The notes under the pieces are model-generated. The model saw nothing but the letters and a program-made list of their open reading frames with translations, was not told the origin of the DNA and searched no databases. A program made the translations under genes and the position numbers. 64,000 nucleotides of DNA from Marinomonas flavescens (GTDB lineage Bacteria > Pseudomonadota > Gammaproteobacteria > Pseudomonadales > Marinomonadaceae), in NCBI RefSeq assembly GCF_004352835.1, contig NZ_SJSB01000003.1, positions 124,001 to 188,000 on the forward strand, in the 5' to 3' direction. This document shows positions 33,459 through 44,473 of this stretch, piece by piece (the first letter of the stretch is position 1; every line of letters starts with the position of its first letter).

Positions 33459-34880
33459 TTATTTTTTAATTGCCTTAATTTCAGGCCACGCTGTTTTGTC
33501 GAGATCTAGCTCAGGAAAATTGGCTGAGTTGAACGTCGGATGTGCATGACCTGCTTTAACTTGACTGTCATAATCTTTGATAACGCTGAGTGCCTTTTTG
33601 AACAAAAGTGCTAATGCGAACAAGTTAACTAGGGCAAGTAGTCCCATGGTTAAATCGGCAAAAGAAAATACTGTACTTAAGTCCAAAATAGCGCCCAAGC
33701 AGCATAAGCAAAGAATCAAAATACGAAAGCCATTCATTAGGAATGCGTTGCTGCTTTTTGTTAAGTAGCTCAGGCTGTTTTCACCTAGGTAGTAGTTATA
33801 CAAAACAGTACTAAAACTAAATAGTAACAGAGCAATACTGACGAATATGCGTCCAGGTTCACCGATAAAAGTGGCTAAAGACGCTTGAGTTAGTGCAACG
33901 CCATCGGCGGCGCTAACGACACTTGGGTCGTATGTCGTACCCAGAAGAATAATAAGTGCGGTGCAGGTGCATAACACTATGGTGTCAATGAATACCGAGA
34001 AAGCTTGAACAACGCCTTGGTTTGCAGGGTGAGGTACATAGGCAACGGCAGCAACATTTGGAGCACTACCCAGACCCGCTTCATTAGAGAATAGACCGCG
34101 CTTGACGCCCATTAAAATGGCAGCGCCGACACCACCACCGATGGCTGGTTCTAAGCCAAATGCGCTTTTAACTATCATCATCAAGGTGTCGGGTATTGCA
34201 CTAATGTTCATAGCCAGTACGACCAGTGCGATTAATAGGTAACCCACCGCCATTACTGGCACTAAAATCTCAGCCACTTTTGCAATACGCTTTACACCAC
34301 CGAAGATGATTAAGCCAACAACGATCGCTAAACCGATACCGCTGTAAGAAAGTGGGATGCCAAAAGCATCTTTAAGGGAGTTGGCAACAGCGTAAGACTG
34401 TAGGGTGGTAAACGCGATACCGAAAGTGGCGAGTAATAAAACAGAATAAATGACGGCAAGCCATTTCCATTTTTTACCAAGGCCTTTTGAAATATAAAAA
34501 GCGGGTCCGCCACGGTAAGTGCCGTCTGGCTCTGCGACCTTGTATATTTGCGCCAGTGTACATTCAACAAAGCTTGTGGCCATGCCGATTAAACCCACCA
34601 CCCACATCCAAAAGATAGCGCCAGGGCCACCTAGAGTGATAGCCACGGCGACACCAGCAATATTGCCACCACCAACGCGACCGGCAACAGACAAAATTAA
34701 GGCTTGAAAAGAGCTTAAATGTCCATCCGATTCGTGATGGCGCGCAGTAAGAATGGAGAACATTTTTTTAAAGTAACGGAACTGGATAAAGCCAGAAGCG
34801 AGGGTGAACCATAGACCAAGGCCGAGAAGTACAGCTATTAGGATTTTACTCCATAAGAGGTCGCTAAGAAGGGAAAGCAT
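33459..34880 (-). CDS. Sodium:alanine/glycine symporter (AGCS family)
   Basis: A 473-residue secondary transporter with about eleven spans and AGCS hallmarks: SVAGRVGGGNIAGVAVAI (about residues 64-81), GGPGAIFWMWV and GLFSNEAGLGSAPN. Family members bring small neutral amino acids in with Na+. Its place ahead of aspartase and asparaginase suggests that asparagine or a related amino acid is the substrate, although AGCS members are usually alanine/glycine specific. Divergent from the XRE regulator at 35097. Confidence 0.9.
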   Translation of the reverse strand: MLSLLSDLLWSKILIAVLLGLGLWFTLASGFIQFRYFKKMFSILTARHHESDGHLSSFQALILSVAGRVGGGNIAGVAVAITLGGPGAIFWMWVVGLIGMATSFVECTLAQIYKVAEPDGTYRGGPAFYISKGLGKKWKWLAVIYSVLLLATFGIAFTTLQSYAVANSLKDAFGIPLSYSGIGLAIVVGLIIFGGVKRIAKVAEILVPVMAVGYLLIALVVLAMNISAIPDTLMMIVKSAFGLEPAIGGGVGAAILMGVKRGLFSNEAGLGSAPNVAAVAYVPHPANQGVVQAFSVFIDTIVLCTCTALIILLGTTYDPSVVSAADGVALTQASLATFIGEPGRIFVSIALLLFSFSTVLYNYYLGENSLSYLTKSSNAFLMNGFRILILCLCCLGAILDLSTVFSFADLTMGLLALVNLFALALLFKKALSVIKDYDSQVKAGHAHPTFNSANFPELDLDKTAWPEIKAIKK

Positions 34881-34989
34881 TAATGTGCTCCTTATAAAGG
34901 ATGTATAAACTATTTTTATCTAAATACGGCGAGGGCTAATTGAACTAGAGAGGAAGCCTGATAGATAGTTTGTGACTTGTTACTATTTG

Positions 34990-35024
34990 GTGCAAGTTGA
35001 TGCTAATAAGGAGGCAACTTACAC
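34990..35024. promoter_or_regulatory. Inverted repeat between the symporter operon and the XRE regulator
   Basis: GTGCAAGTTG (34990-34999) and CAACTTACAC (35015-35024) pair at 9 of 10 positions around a 15-nt spacer. It lies in the 216-bp divergent gap, where a dimeric repressor could control both directions. Confidence 0.4.
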
Positions 35025-35096
35025 TATTCCTAGGTTCGGCTTTGATTTGTTTTGCTTTAGAATGGCGCCTTAATTGATGGGGGTGTTGTGTTGCTA

Positions 35097-35909
35097 ATGA
35101 ACGATGATTTTAAAGATAACTTGCGCTTGTTATGCAGTTATTACAAATCGACGGCCGAAGTGTGTCGTCGCTTAGGCATTAATCGACCACAATTTAACCG
35201 GTATTTGAGCGGTATAAACAGACCTTCTGCCAATACGATGCGTCGATTTTGTGAGTTTTTTGGGGTTGAGCACTATGAGATTGTGTTGCCCCATCACCAA
35301 TTTTTACGATTAGTTCAGGTACGGCCAGCGTCGCAAATACAATCAAGAGGCGTATCCATTGAGACTGAGCATTTAACAAAGCTGAATGAGCTGGGTCAAA
35401 ATGGATTAGATAAGTATCTGGGTTATTATTTTGAATATTATTTCTCGATGGCTCATCCCGGAAAAATATTACGCACTTTGATTTGTATTGAAGAGCAAGA
35501 TGGAAAGACCTGTTACCAAAGAACCGAAAGGTTACAAGAAAAAGGCAGAAAGAAGCCGTTTCATAACTTATATAAAGGAATGGTGCAATTTCTTTCAGGT
35601 CGCATTTTTTTAATGGACTATGAATCATTGACGGGAGTTGAAATGACGCAAACGATTTTATTCCCTTCCTTTAAGAGTCGTGTAGATAGGTTGAATGGTT
35701 TGAGGTTGGGGGTGTCTGGTAGTGGTGAAAGGATGCCATGTTGCGCACGTGTGGTGTATGAATACCTTGGGCCACGCGTAGACCGACATAATGCACTTAA
35801 GCTTTGTGGCTTATATAGTAGAGACAGTGAGGAGATTGATTTAGGAATTCGTCAGGCTATTGATAACCAAATGGCGCCCGACGAATGGCATTTTCGAGCG
35901 CGTTTTTAG
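35097..35909 (+). CDS. XRE-type helix-turn-helix regulator with a C-terminal sensor-like domain
   Basis: A 270-residue protein. The N-terminal helix-turn-helix covers about residues 5-60 (STAEVCRRLGINRPQFNRYL and NTMRRFCEFFGV), followed by a ~200-residue domain that I cannot name. The start is uncertain: the strong ribosome-binding site GGGGGTG (35079-35085) could serve GTG 35088, TTG 35091 or ATG 35097. It is divergent from the asparagine-utilisation operon and might control it, but no effector is evident. Similar proteins occur widely in marine gammaproteobacteria next to varied genes. Confidence 0.75.
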   Translation: MNDDFKDNLRLLCSYYKSTAEVCRRLGINRPQFNRYLSGINRPSANTMRRFCEFFGVEHYEIVLPHHQFLRLVQVRPASQIQSRGVSIETEHLTKLNELGQNGLDKYLGYYFEYYFSMAHPGKILRTLICIEEQDGKTCYQRTERLQEKGRKKPFHNLYKGMVQFLSGRIFLMDYESLTGVEMTQTILFPSFKSRVDRLNGLRLGVSGSGERMPCCARVVYEYLGPRVDRHNALKLCGLYSRDSEEIDLGIRQAIDNQMAPDEWHFRARF

Positions 35910-35935
35910 TCAATCTTTAGAAAGGCAGGAGGTGA

Positions 35936-36133
35936 TTAGGCTTGGGTATCGTCAATCACTTCTGTTGTTTCGTTGTTTTCTTCATTATTTTCAAGAGCGG
36001 CACTTTCGGCTTCCATCTTTGCTCTATCCGCTTTAGAAATATATTTAGCTTTGGCTTTCTTCGGATTGACCTTTAGATTGGCTTGTTTCATGCGCTTATC
36101 GTAAATGTCTTTAATTTTTTTGCGGCGATTCAT
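35936..36133 (-). CDS. DUF2986 domain protein
   Basis: A 65-residue protein starting MNRRKKIKDIYDKRMKQANL, with YISKADRAKMEAE near residues 31-43, the pattern of the DUF2986 family of small basic gammaproteobacterial proteins. The C-terminal 20 residues are acidic (Glu/Asn-rich), so the protein has opposite charges at its ends. Function unknown. The ATG at 36133 is preceded by AGGAACT; an upstream start would add 11 residues unlike the family. Confidence 0.75.
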   Translation of the reverse strand: MNRRKKIKDIYDKRMKQANLKVNPKKAKAKYISKADRAKMEAESAALENNEENNETTEVIDDTQA

Positions 36134-36185
36134 AGTGCTAGTTCCTAATGCATGATTATTGAACATTCCATTAAGGAACGAAAAA

Positions 36186-36214
36186 AAAAGCCCTGATCAA
36201 TGATCAGGGCTTTT
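36186..36214 (-). terminator. Terminator of the tRNA-Leu gene
   Basis: AAAAGCCCTGATCA and its exact complement (36186-36199 and 36201-36214) around one base, followed on the minus strand by a long T run. It ends the tRNA transcript before the DUF2986 gene. Confidence 0.92.
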
Positions 36215-36219
36215 AATGT

Positions 36220-36304
36220 TGGTACCAGTAGGCGGACTCGAACCGCCACACCCGAAGGCAACGGATTTTGAATCCGTCGTGTCTACCAATTCCACCACAC
36301 TGGC
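36220..36304 (-). tRNA. tRNA-Leu (anticodon CAA)
   Basis: An 85-nt class II tRNA with an encoded CCA end. On the minus strand it starts GCCAGTGTGGTGGAATTGG. The anticodon arm is ACGGATTCAAAATCCGT with CAA in the loop. A long variable arm (TGCCTTCGGGTG) and the T-loop GTTCGAGTC are present. The acceptor stem ends in G1-U72 and the discriminator A, as in E. coli leuZ-type tRNAs. It reads the UUG leucine codon. Confidence 0.96.
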
Positions 36305-36323
36305 CTTGAAAAAGGTGAGGCGT

Positions 36324-36351
36324 ATTCTATAGGAATTTTCAGGGTTGTCAA
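36324..36351 (-). promoter_or_regulatory. Sigma-70 promoter of tRNA-Leu
   Basis: On the minus strand, TTGACA (36346-36351) and TAGAAT (36324-36329) are separated by 16 bp and lie about 20 bp upstream of the tRNA 5' end. Confidence 0.75.
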
Positions 36352-36464
36352 CAGTGTGTTGAAGTATTTTTTACTATGTTTCAGGTATTTTATTACAGTC
36401 GTACCTTTTCGTATGAAAATTCGATAAAATGCTGGGTCTTTTTTTTTAGGTCGTTTTCTTTATC

Positions 36465-38677
<2,213 letters not shown>

Positions 38678-38750
38678 TAATCAATTTATAAGGTCGGCTC
38701 TTAATAAAGAGTTGATCACAGTTTCATAAACCATTGGAGAGTTTAACAAC

Positions 38751-39077
38751 ATGATCTCATTGATCTCATCCGCTTACGCGGCAGATGGCGCCCCAGCCAG
38801 TGCAGGTATTTTTAATCTAGTATTGCTTGCAGGCTTCGTCGTTATTTTTTATTTTCTTATGTGGCGCCCTCAAGCAAAACGTACGAAAGCCCATAAAAAC
38901 CTAATTTCTTCTTTGGCAAAAGGCACTGAAGTCATTACTGGTGGCGGTATTTTGGGCAAAGTGACTAAAGTTGATGACAATTATGTGTCGCTAGAAGTCT
39001 CTGAAGGAATTGAGATGAAATTCCAAAAGTCTTCTGTAGCCGCAGTGCTACCGAAGGGTACATTGAAATCCATCTAA
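38751..39077 (+). CDS. yajC: Preprotein translocase subunit YajC
   Basis: A 108-residue protein with one membrane span (about residues 22-41, LVLLAGFVVIFYFLMWRP) and a small cytoplasmic domain with TGGGILGKVTKVDDNYVSLE. YajC forms a complex with SecDF and associates with the SecYEG channel. It follows tgt and precedes secD, with a terminator-like hairpin between them that would lower secD transcription from the upstream promoter. Confidence 0.95.
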   Translation: MISLISSAYAADGAPASAGIFNLVLLAGFVVIFYFLMWRPQAKRTKAHKNLISSLAKGTEVITGGGILGKVTKVDDNYVSLEVSEGIEMKFQKSSVAAVLPKGTLKSI

Positions 39078-39085
39078 CCTTTCTA

Positions 39086-39112
39086 GAAAAGCGCCTTTAT
39101 TAGGCGCTTTTC
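39086..39112 (+). terminator. Hairpin between yajC and secD
   Basis: GAAAAGCGCC (39086-39095) and GGCGCTTTTC (39103-39112) with a 7-nt loop, followed by a short T-rich run. It probably gives partial termination within the operon. Confidence 0.75.
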
Positions 39113-39154
39113 TTATTCTACTCAGTCTTAATTTTTAGGTGTAAGGGATTTCTC

Positions 39155-41005
39155 ATGCTTAACAAGTACCCCTTGTGGAAGTATCTTCTAATTCTTCTTG
39201 TATTGGCGTTAGGGGTTATCTACGCCGTACCCAACTTATATCCGGATGATCCGGCGTTGCAAATATCCACTCAGCGTGCAACGACAGTCGTTGATGAAGC
39301 CGCATTAGATAAGGCAAAAAAGGCGCTTTCTGACGCCCATATAAATTTGAAAAAAGCAGAGCTGACCTCTGCTGGCGGTACCTTGCGTTTCAATAACGGT
39401 GAGGACCAATTAGCGGCTAAACCAGTTGTTTCTGCTGCGTTAGGTGATGGTTATGTAACAGCATTGAACCTAGTTCCAACGACGCCACATTGGTTGGCTT
39501 CTATTGGAGCAGGTCCTGCTAAACTTGGCTTGGACTTACGTGGTGGTGTTCATTTCTTACTTCAGGTCGATATGCCTGCAGCGCTGAAACAAAAATTAGA
39601 AATTGCTTCAAGTGAAATGAAAGCGGACCTACGCAAAGAGTTGATTCGCTATCGTAGTGTTTCCATTAATGATGGTGTCTTGTCTATTCGCTTTTTGCAA
39701 AAAGCCGATCAAACAACAGCTCAGAGTTTGTTGAAAGATAAGTTTGATCAATATGTATACACTGAACGTGAAGCGAACGGCAGTTACTATATTGATGCGA
39801 CCTATACTGAAGCTGCTCGTAAAGCGATAGAGTCTTATGCCATTCAACAAAACTTAACCACGTTACGTAACCGCGTAAATGAGTTAGGGGTGGCTGAGCC
39901 ATTGGTTCAGCGTCAAGGCAGTAACCGTATCGTTGTGGAGCTTCCAGGGGTTCAAGATACTGCGGCAGCAAAACGTATTATTGGTGCAACTGCAAACTTA
40001 GAATTTCACCTTGAAGCAGGCTTAGATGCGAAAGGGTCAGATGTTGAAACGTTAGCCTTCCGTAATGGTAGTGGTCGTACAGCTCGCTTGGATCGTGACA
40101 TTATAGTAACGGGCGATAACGTTTCTGATGCTTCTTCGTCTTTCGATCAAAATGGTAATGCTCAAGTAAACATCAGTTTAGATTCTGCTGGTGGTAAGAA
40201 AATGGCGCGTGTGACACGTGCGGCTGTCGGTCGTAATATGGCAGTGGTTTTCATCGAGCATAAATCGCGTAATATTTTTGTAGAGAAAGATGGTAAGAAA
40301 GTCCCAGTGCGTAAGTCTTACAGCACTAAAAGTATTATTTCTTTAGCCACCATACAAACCACTTTAGGTAATTCATTCCGCATTACTGGTCTTGATAGTC
40401 CACGTGAATCGTCTGAATTGGCTTTATTGCTTCGTGCTGGTGCCTTGGCGGCGCCGATCTACTTTGTAGAAGAGCGTACAATCGGGCCGAGTTTAGGTGC
40501 GGAAAATATCCATCTTGGGATAGTCTCTGCAGAAATCGGTTTGCTTGTGGTCATGTTGTTTATGTTTGCCTATTACCGATTGTTTGGTTTGTTTGCGAAC
40601 GTTTCCTTAGCCTTAAACGTGGTGCTACTGCTTGCATGTATGTCTATCTTAGGGGCAACGTTAACGCTTCCTGGTATAGCGGGTATCGTGCTTACCATGG
40701 GGATGGCGGTGGATGCCAACGTGCTCATATTCTCAAGGATCAAGGAGGAGCTAGCCACTGGGATGCCGAGTCATCAGGCAATTCATTCAGGTTTTAATCG
40801 AGCGTTTACGACGATTATTGATGCGAATATTACAACCTTGTTGGTTGCTATTATTTTGTTTGCTGTTGGTACGGGCTCAGTGAAAGGTTTCGCTGTTACC
40901 TTGTCTCTCGGTATTCTTACGTCCATGTTTACGGCAATTGTAGTGACTCGCGCACAAGTCAATTTAGTCTATGGCGGACGTGCTAATAAGAAACTTTATA
41001 TTTAA
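39155..41005 (+). CDS. secD: Protein translocase subunit SecD
   Basis: A 616-residue RND-type membrane protein. One N-terminal span (about 8-28) is followed by the large periplasmic domain, with LGLDLRGGVHFLLQVD near residues 124-139, and five further C-terminal spans with GIAGIVLTMGMAVDANVLIF near 507-526. Together with SecF it uses the proton or sodium gradient to pull proteins through SecYEG. It is adjacent to secF with a gap of ten bases. Length matches gammaproteobacterial SecD. Confidence 0.97.
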   Translation: MLNKYPLWKYLLILLVLALGVIYAVPNLYPDDPALQISTQRATTVVDEAALDKAKKALSDAHINLKKAELTSAGGTLRFNNGEDQLAAKPVVSAALGDGYVTALNLVPTTPHWLASIGAGPAKLGLDLRGGVHFLLQVDMPAALKQKLEIASSEMKADLRKELIRYRSVSINDGVLSIRFLQKADQTTAQSLLKDKFDQYVYTEREANGSYYIDATYTEAARKAIESYAIQQNLTTLRNRVNELGVAEPLVQRQGSNRIVVELPGVQDTAAAKRIIGATANLEFHLEAGLDAKGSDVETLAFRNGSGRTARLDRDIIVTGDNVSDASSSFDQNGNAQVNISLDSAGGKKMARVTRAAVGRNMAVVFIEHKSRNIFVEKDGKKVPVRKSYSTKSIISLATIQTTLGNSFRITGLDSPRESSELALLLRAGALAAPIYFVEERTIGPSLGAENIHLGIVSAEIGLLVVMLFMFAYYRLFGLFANVSLALNVVLLLACMSILGATLTLPGIAGIVLTMGMAVDANVLIFSRIKEELATGMPSHQAIHSGFNRAFTTIIDANITTLLVAIILFAVGTGSVKGFAVTLSLGILTSMFTAIVVTRAQVNLVYGGRANKKLYI

Positions 41006-41015
41006 GGAGAAAGCC

Positions 41016-41930
41016 ATGAAAGTGACAAAAATTCCATTTATGGCGATGCGTAAAGTCGTAGCGCTGTTCTCGATTACGCTGATCCTTATTTCTATTGCTT
41101 CTTTAGCCACAAAAGGCATTAAGTTCGGCTTGGACTTTACGGGTGGTACGTTAATTGAAGTGTCCTATCAACAGGCACCTAAGTTAGACGAAGTTCGTGG
41201 TTTGCTTGATAAGGGTGGCTACAGCGACGTTGTGGTGCAAAACTTTGGTTCGCCGACCGATATCGTTGTGCGCATGGCGAATAAATATACACCTGAACTG
41301 GGTGGCGAAGTGCTAACGACGCTGGAAGATGGTGGTCGTGTTGCTGTCTCTTTGAAGCGCTCTGAGTTTGTCGGGGCGCAAGTTGGTCAGGAGCTACGTG
41401 AGCAGGGCGGTTTAGGTATGCTGCTGGCTTTGCTTATTGTTATGATTTACGTCGCCATCAGATTCCAATTTAAGTTCTCTGTCGCTTCAGTCGTGGCATT
41501 GGTTCACGATGTTACCATTACATTAGGTTTTTTCTCATTGTTTGGTTATGAGTTTGATTTAACGGTTTTGGCAGCAATTCTTGCGCTTATTGGTTACTCA
41601 TTGAACGACACTATTGTGGTGTGTGATCGAATTCGAGAGAATTTTCGAATTTTGCGCGACATTAAACCTTATGACTTGATTAACCTATCTATTAATCAGA
41701 CGTTAGGGCGTACTATTATTACGTCATTAACTACCTTATTCTCTTTGGTGGTATTGTTCTTTTATGGTGGTGAATCGATCCATAATTTCTCGTTGGCATT
41801 GTTGTTCGGGATTATTATTGGTACTTATTCGTCCATTTTCGTAGCGGCTAACTTGCTATTGACGATGAATGTCACCCGTGAAGATCTTATACCTACTCCT
41901 AAAGAGAAGTTAGAGGACGAAATGCCATAA
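41016..41930 (+). CDS. secF: Protein translocase subunit SecF
   Basis: A 304-residue membrane partner of SecD with six spans and the motifs IKFGLDFTGGTLIEV (residues about 34-48), GYSLNDTIVVCDRIREN near 189-205 and FFYGGESIHNF. I chose the ATG at 41016 with AAGGAGA upstream; the frame extends back into secD but without similarity. A strong terminator follows, ending the operon. Confidence 0.97.
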   Translation: MKVTKIPFMAMRKVVALFSITLILISIASLATKGIKFGLDFTGGTLIEVSYQQAPKLDEVRGLLDKGGYSDVVVQNFGSPTDIVVRMANKYTPELGGEVLTTLEDGGRVAVSLKRSEFVGAQVGQELREQGGLGMLLALLIVMIYVAIRFQFKFSVASVVALVHDVTITLGFFSLFGYEFDLTVLAAILALIGYSLNDTIVVCDRIRENFRILRDIKPYDLINLSINQTLGRTIITSLTTLFSLVVLFFYGGESIHNFSLALLFGIIIGTYSSIFVAANLLLTMNVTREDLIPTPKEKLEDEMP

Positions 41931-41959
41931 CGGAAAATCATTTGTTTGGTTTTAAGTAT

Positions 41960-41992
41960 AAAAAAAGCCTGCTATTGAAGCAGGCTTTTTTT
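41960..41992. terminator. Terminator after secF (bidirectional, shared with psd)
   Basis: AAAAAAGCCTGC and GCAGGCTTTTTT (41961-41972 and 41980-41991) with a 7-nt loop. Located between convergent secF and psd. Confidence 0.93.
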
Positions 41993-42009
41993 ATGTTTGT
42001 TTAAAGGTT

Positions 42010-42885
42010 TTAGCGTGATCTGTTGAGAGGTTGCGGGTGGTTAATACTACCGAATGCCATTCCCATTTTTGTTGGGCTTTCTGCTTGTAAGCTTTCTTCC
42101 CAATTAATAGCATTTTTACCGAATAAAACGATGGCGGTTGAGCCCAGTTTAAATCGACCCATCTCTTCGCCTTTCTTAATTTCTATGTTGTTAAGGGCGT
42201 TGTAATCCCAGGTAACCACATTTTTGTTGAAAGGTGTTACTTGACCTGCCCAAACGGTTTCTATGCTGGCAACGATCATGGCGCCTACTAAGATAACGGC
42301 CATTGGGCCAGCTTCTGTATCAAATAAACAGACAGTACGTTCGTTGCGAGCAAAGACGCTGGGAATCTGCTCAGCAGTTACTTTGTTAACCGAAAATAAT
42401 TTACCAGGAATGTGAATCATCTTGGTCAGCTTTCCGGTTAGTGGCATGTGCACACGATGGTAGTCTTTTGGTGATAAATAGACTGTAGCAAAAGAGCCGC
42501 CAAGAAATTGATCAGACAAGGACGCGTCGCCGCCCAGTAAGCTGGTTAAGCTGTAGTGGTGGCCTTTCGCTTGCAGAATGGTTCCGTGCTCAATCGCGCC
42601 AAGTTGGCTTATGGCGCCATCTGCTGGACAGACAATGTCGTTATCGCTGATAGGGCGAAGTTCAGGGCGGATTGCGCGAGTGAAAAAGTCATTAAAATTG
42701 CGGTACGACAGCGGATCATTGTTGACTGCCTCAGACATATCGACCTGATATTTTTTAACAAATTGACTGATGAAGGTGTTTTTAACCCAAGTCGTTTCGC
42801 ATTCAGCAATTTTCCCTATCGCTCTAGATAAGGTTTTTTGTGGTGTTATTTGTTGCGCGAACGCAAAAAGTTGATCTTTGGTCAC
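42010..42885 (-). CDS. psd: Phosphatidylserine decarboxylase
   Basis: A 291-residue proenzyme. The self-cleavage site is LGST with Ser249, which becomes the pyruvoyl group of the small alpha chain. Asp89 (CPADG) and His146 (DYHRVHMP) complete the maturation triad. It makes phosphatidylethanolamine at the inner membrane. The order psd-HDOD gene-motA-motB-rsgA-orn is conserved in Pseudomonas-like bacteria. Normal length. Confidence 0.96.
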   Translation of the reverse strand: MTKDQLFAFAQQITPQKTLSRAIGKIAECETTWVKNTFISQFVKKYQVDMSEAVNNDPLSYRNFNDFFTRAIRPELRPISDNDIVCPADGAISQLGAIEHGTILQAKGHHYSLTSLLGGDASLSDQFLGGSFATVYLSPKDYHRVHMPLTGKLTKMIHIPGKLFSVNKVTAEQIPSVFARNERTVCLFDTEAGPMAVILVGAMIVASIETVWAGQVTPFNKNVVTWDYNALNNIEIKKGEEMGRFKLGSTAIVLFGKNAINWEESLQAESPTKMGMAFGSINHPQPLNRSR

Positions 42886-42906
42886 AATTATTTCCTAGTA
42901 TTAATG

Positions 42907-44394
42907 TTATTTTTTAAGAGAGTGGCTAATTAGCATCACAACCTTTTTTAGATCTGAATAATCTTTTTCAGTAAATTCTTTTGACGTGGTTAGCCAAAAT
43001 ATACAGGTTTCGGTCTCTGATACTTGTGTGGACGCGAGTATTAAATGGCCATTTTGATCAATTAGATTGTCTGCTCCAAAGGGGAGTTCATTAACTAATT
43101 CGGCTAGGGTTGCTCCTTGGCAGTGAATGGCTGAGCGTTTTCGTATCATTTTTTTGAAAAGTGGTGATGATGAGTTCCACATTACACTCTTGATAACGCT
43201 CACATCCTGCCCGAATTGCATAATTGGCGTGATGTTATTGTCTTTGTGCTTTAATAACATTGCCTGTTGAGCATTGGGTATGCCCAGTTTAATGGTTTTA
43301 ATGGCGAGATTCAGCTTTTCTTTTGTTTTGAGCGCGGGGTTTGTTAACTGTTTTTTAAGTTTATCAAAAACAGAGGTTGGTGCGTTAGTTGGTGTTTTTG
43401 ATGCTTGTTCGGTTAAGTAAAGTGTTGGGGATAGCAGCTGACAGGCAAGTGGTACTTTTGCTGTATTGATATACAATGTTGCGGCTTCTGCGCTACCTAA
43501 GTGTGCGTTTTGTATGGCTTTTCCTAGGTAGTCATGGGTTACTGTCGCAATGATTCGATAGTAAAAGTGCAGCGTACTACCTTGCCAGCCATGCAATGCT
43601 GCCTCTTGGGTAAGTTTGTTCGCGCAATAAACAAAAATGAGTGGGCTATTAATGAGTATCGTCAGTCGCTTGTCTTCTGTGAATCCTGGAAGCTCATCGG
43701 GTGTGTGACTTAAGCGAGCCAGTGTTTTTAGTTCTTCTGTATTGGGAATGTGCTTGTTTAAAAAAGATTCGATAATCGCTCTAGGTGCATTCCAGTGCTT
43801 GCACATGTGGACGGTTATTTCGTCAATGCGACAACCCAGTACGCTCACTTCAGCTTGTGCAGCGCTTTCTCCACAAAGGAGCTTTTTTTGCAGACGATCC
43901 ATAGTAGGGTAAGCGAAAAACCACATTAGCCAGCGAGGAGTGTTTCTGAAAAAAGTTAGCCAGAACACTTCTTCATTAGCCATGTTTTTATCAGCAGACC
44001 AGCGATTCGCAATGCCAGCGGCTTCGTAGCTTGTTTGTATTTCGCGTAAGAAGGCATTGTGAGCAGGGTTGTCTTTGGCATGCTTGTAAGGTGTAAGCTT
44101 TTCAAGGCTGCTTGCAATTCCGCTCATGCCAAGCATAGAGCCTGCGTGGTAGGGGTTTTTTATTTCGCCACGCTTGTTTGGAGTGATTTCATTGGCTTGG
44201 TTTAATAATGCAAAAGCAACAAGGGGTTCAGTTTTAATTTTAGTTTGTAAGTTTTCAATGGTAGCATCAGGGTGCGCTATATGTTTCTTTAAGTTCGCTA
44301 AGTGTCCTGCATCAACAGGAAACTTATGCTCTTTTAGAAAATGTAGCCATTTTTTTAGGCCGTATGGTGACTTATCTTTCATAGGTTGCTGCAT
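42907..44394 (-). CDS. HDOD-domain signalling protein
   Basis: A 495-residue protein. Residues about 15-230 resemble an HDOD domain, the catalytically dead relative of HD hydrolases: AHPDATIENLQTKIKTEPLV, FALLNQAN and later AIIESFLNKHIP. The C-terminal ~150 residues could be a degenerate sensor-like region. It lies between psd and divergent motA, where HDOD-type genes are often found in Pseudomonas relatives. A regulatory link to motility is possible but not shown by the sequence. The start may be the ATG at 44394 or 44382. Confidence 0.75.
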   Translation of the reverse strand: MQQPMKDKSPYGLKKWLHFLKEHKFPVDAGHLANLKKHIAHPDATIENLQTKIKTEPLVAFALLNQANEITPNKRGEIKNPYHAGSMLGMSGIASSLEKLTPYKHAKDNPAHNAFLREIQTSYEAAGIANRWSADKNMANEEVFWLTFFRNTPRWLMWFFAYPTMDRLQKKLLCGESAAQAEVSVLGCRIDEITVHMCKHWNAPRAIIESFLNKHIPNTEELKTLARLSHTPDELPGFTEDKRLTILINSPLIFVYCANKLTQEAALHGWQGSTLHFYYRIIATVTHDYLGKAIQNAHLGSAEAATLYINTAKVPLACQLLSPTLYLTEQASKTPTNAPTSVFDKLKKQLTNPALKTKEKLNLAIKTIKLGIPNAQQAMLLKHKDNNITPIMQFGQDVSVIKSVMWNSSSPLFKKMIRKRSAIHCQGATLAELVNELPFGADNLIDQNGHLILASTQVSETETCIFWLTTSKEFTEKDYSDLKKVVMLISHSLKK

Positions 44395-44473
44395 TGCGCT
44401 CTAAAATACTTGATTTCATTAATCATACTGTATATTCATTACAGAGCATACTTTGTCATATTAAGGAAAAAAT

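Noticed and set aside
34881..35096. Glycine riboswitch upstream of the AGCS symporter
   Set aside because: No tandem aptamer-like pairing or conserved riboswitch core could be recognised in the gap.
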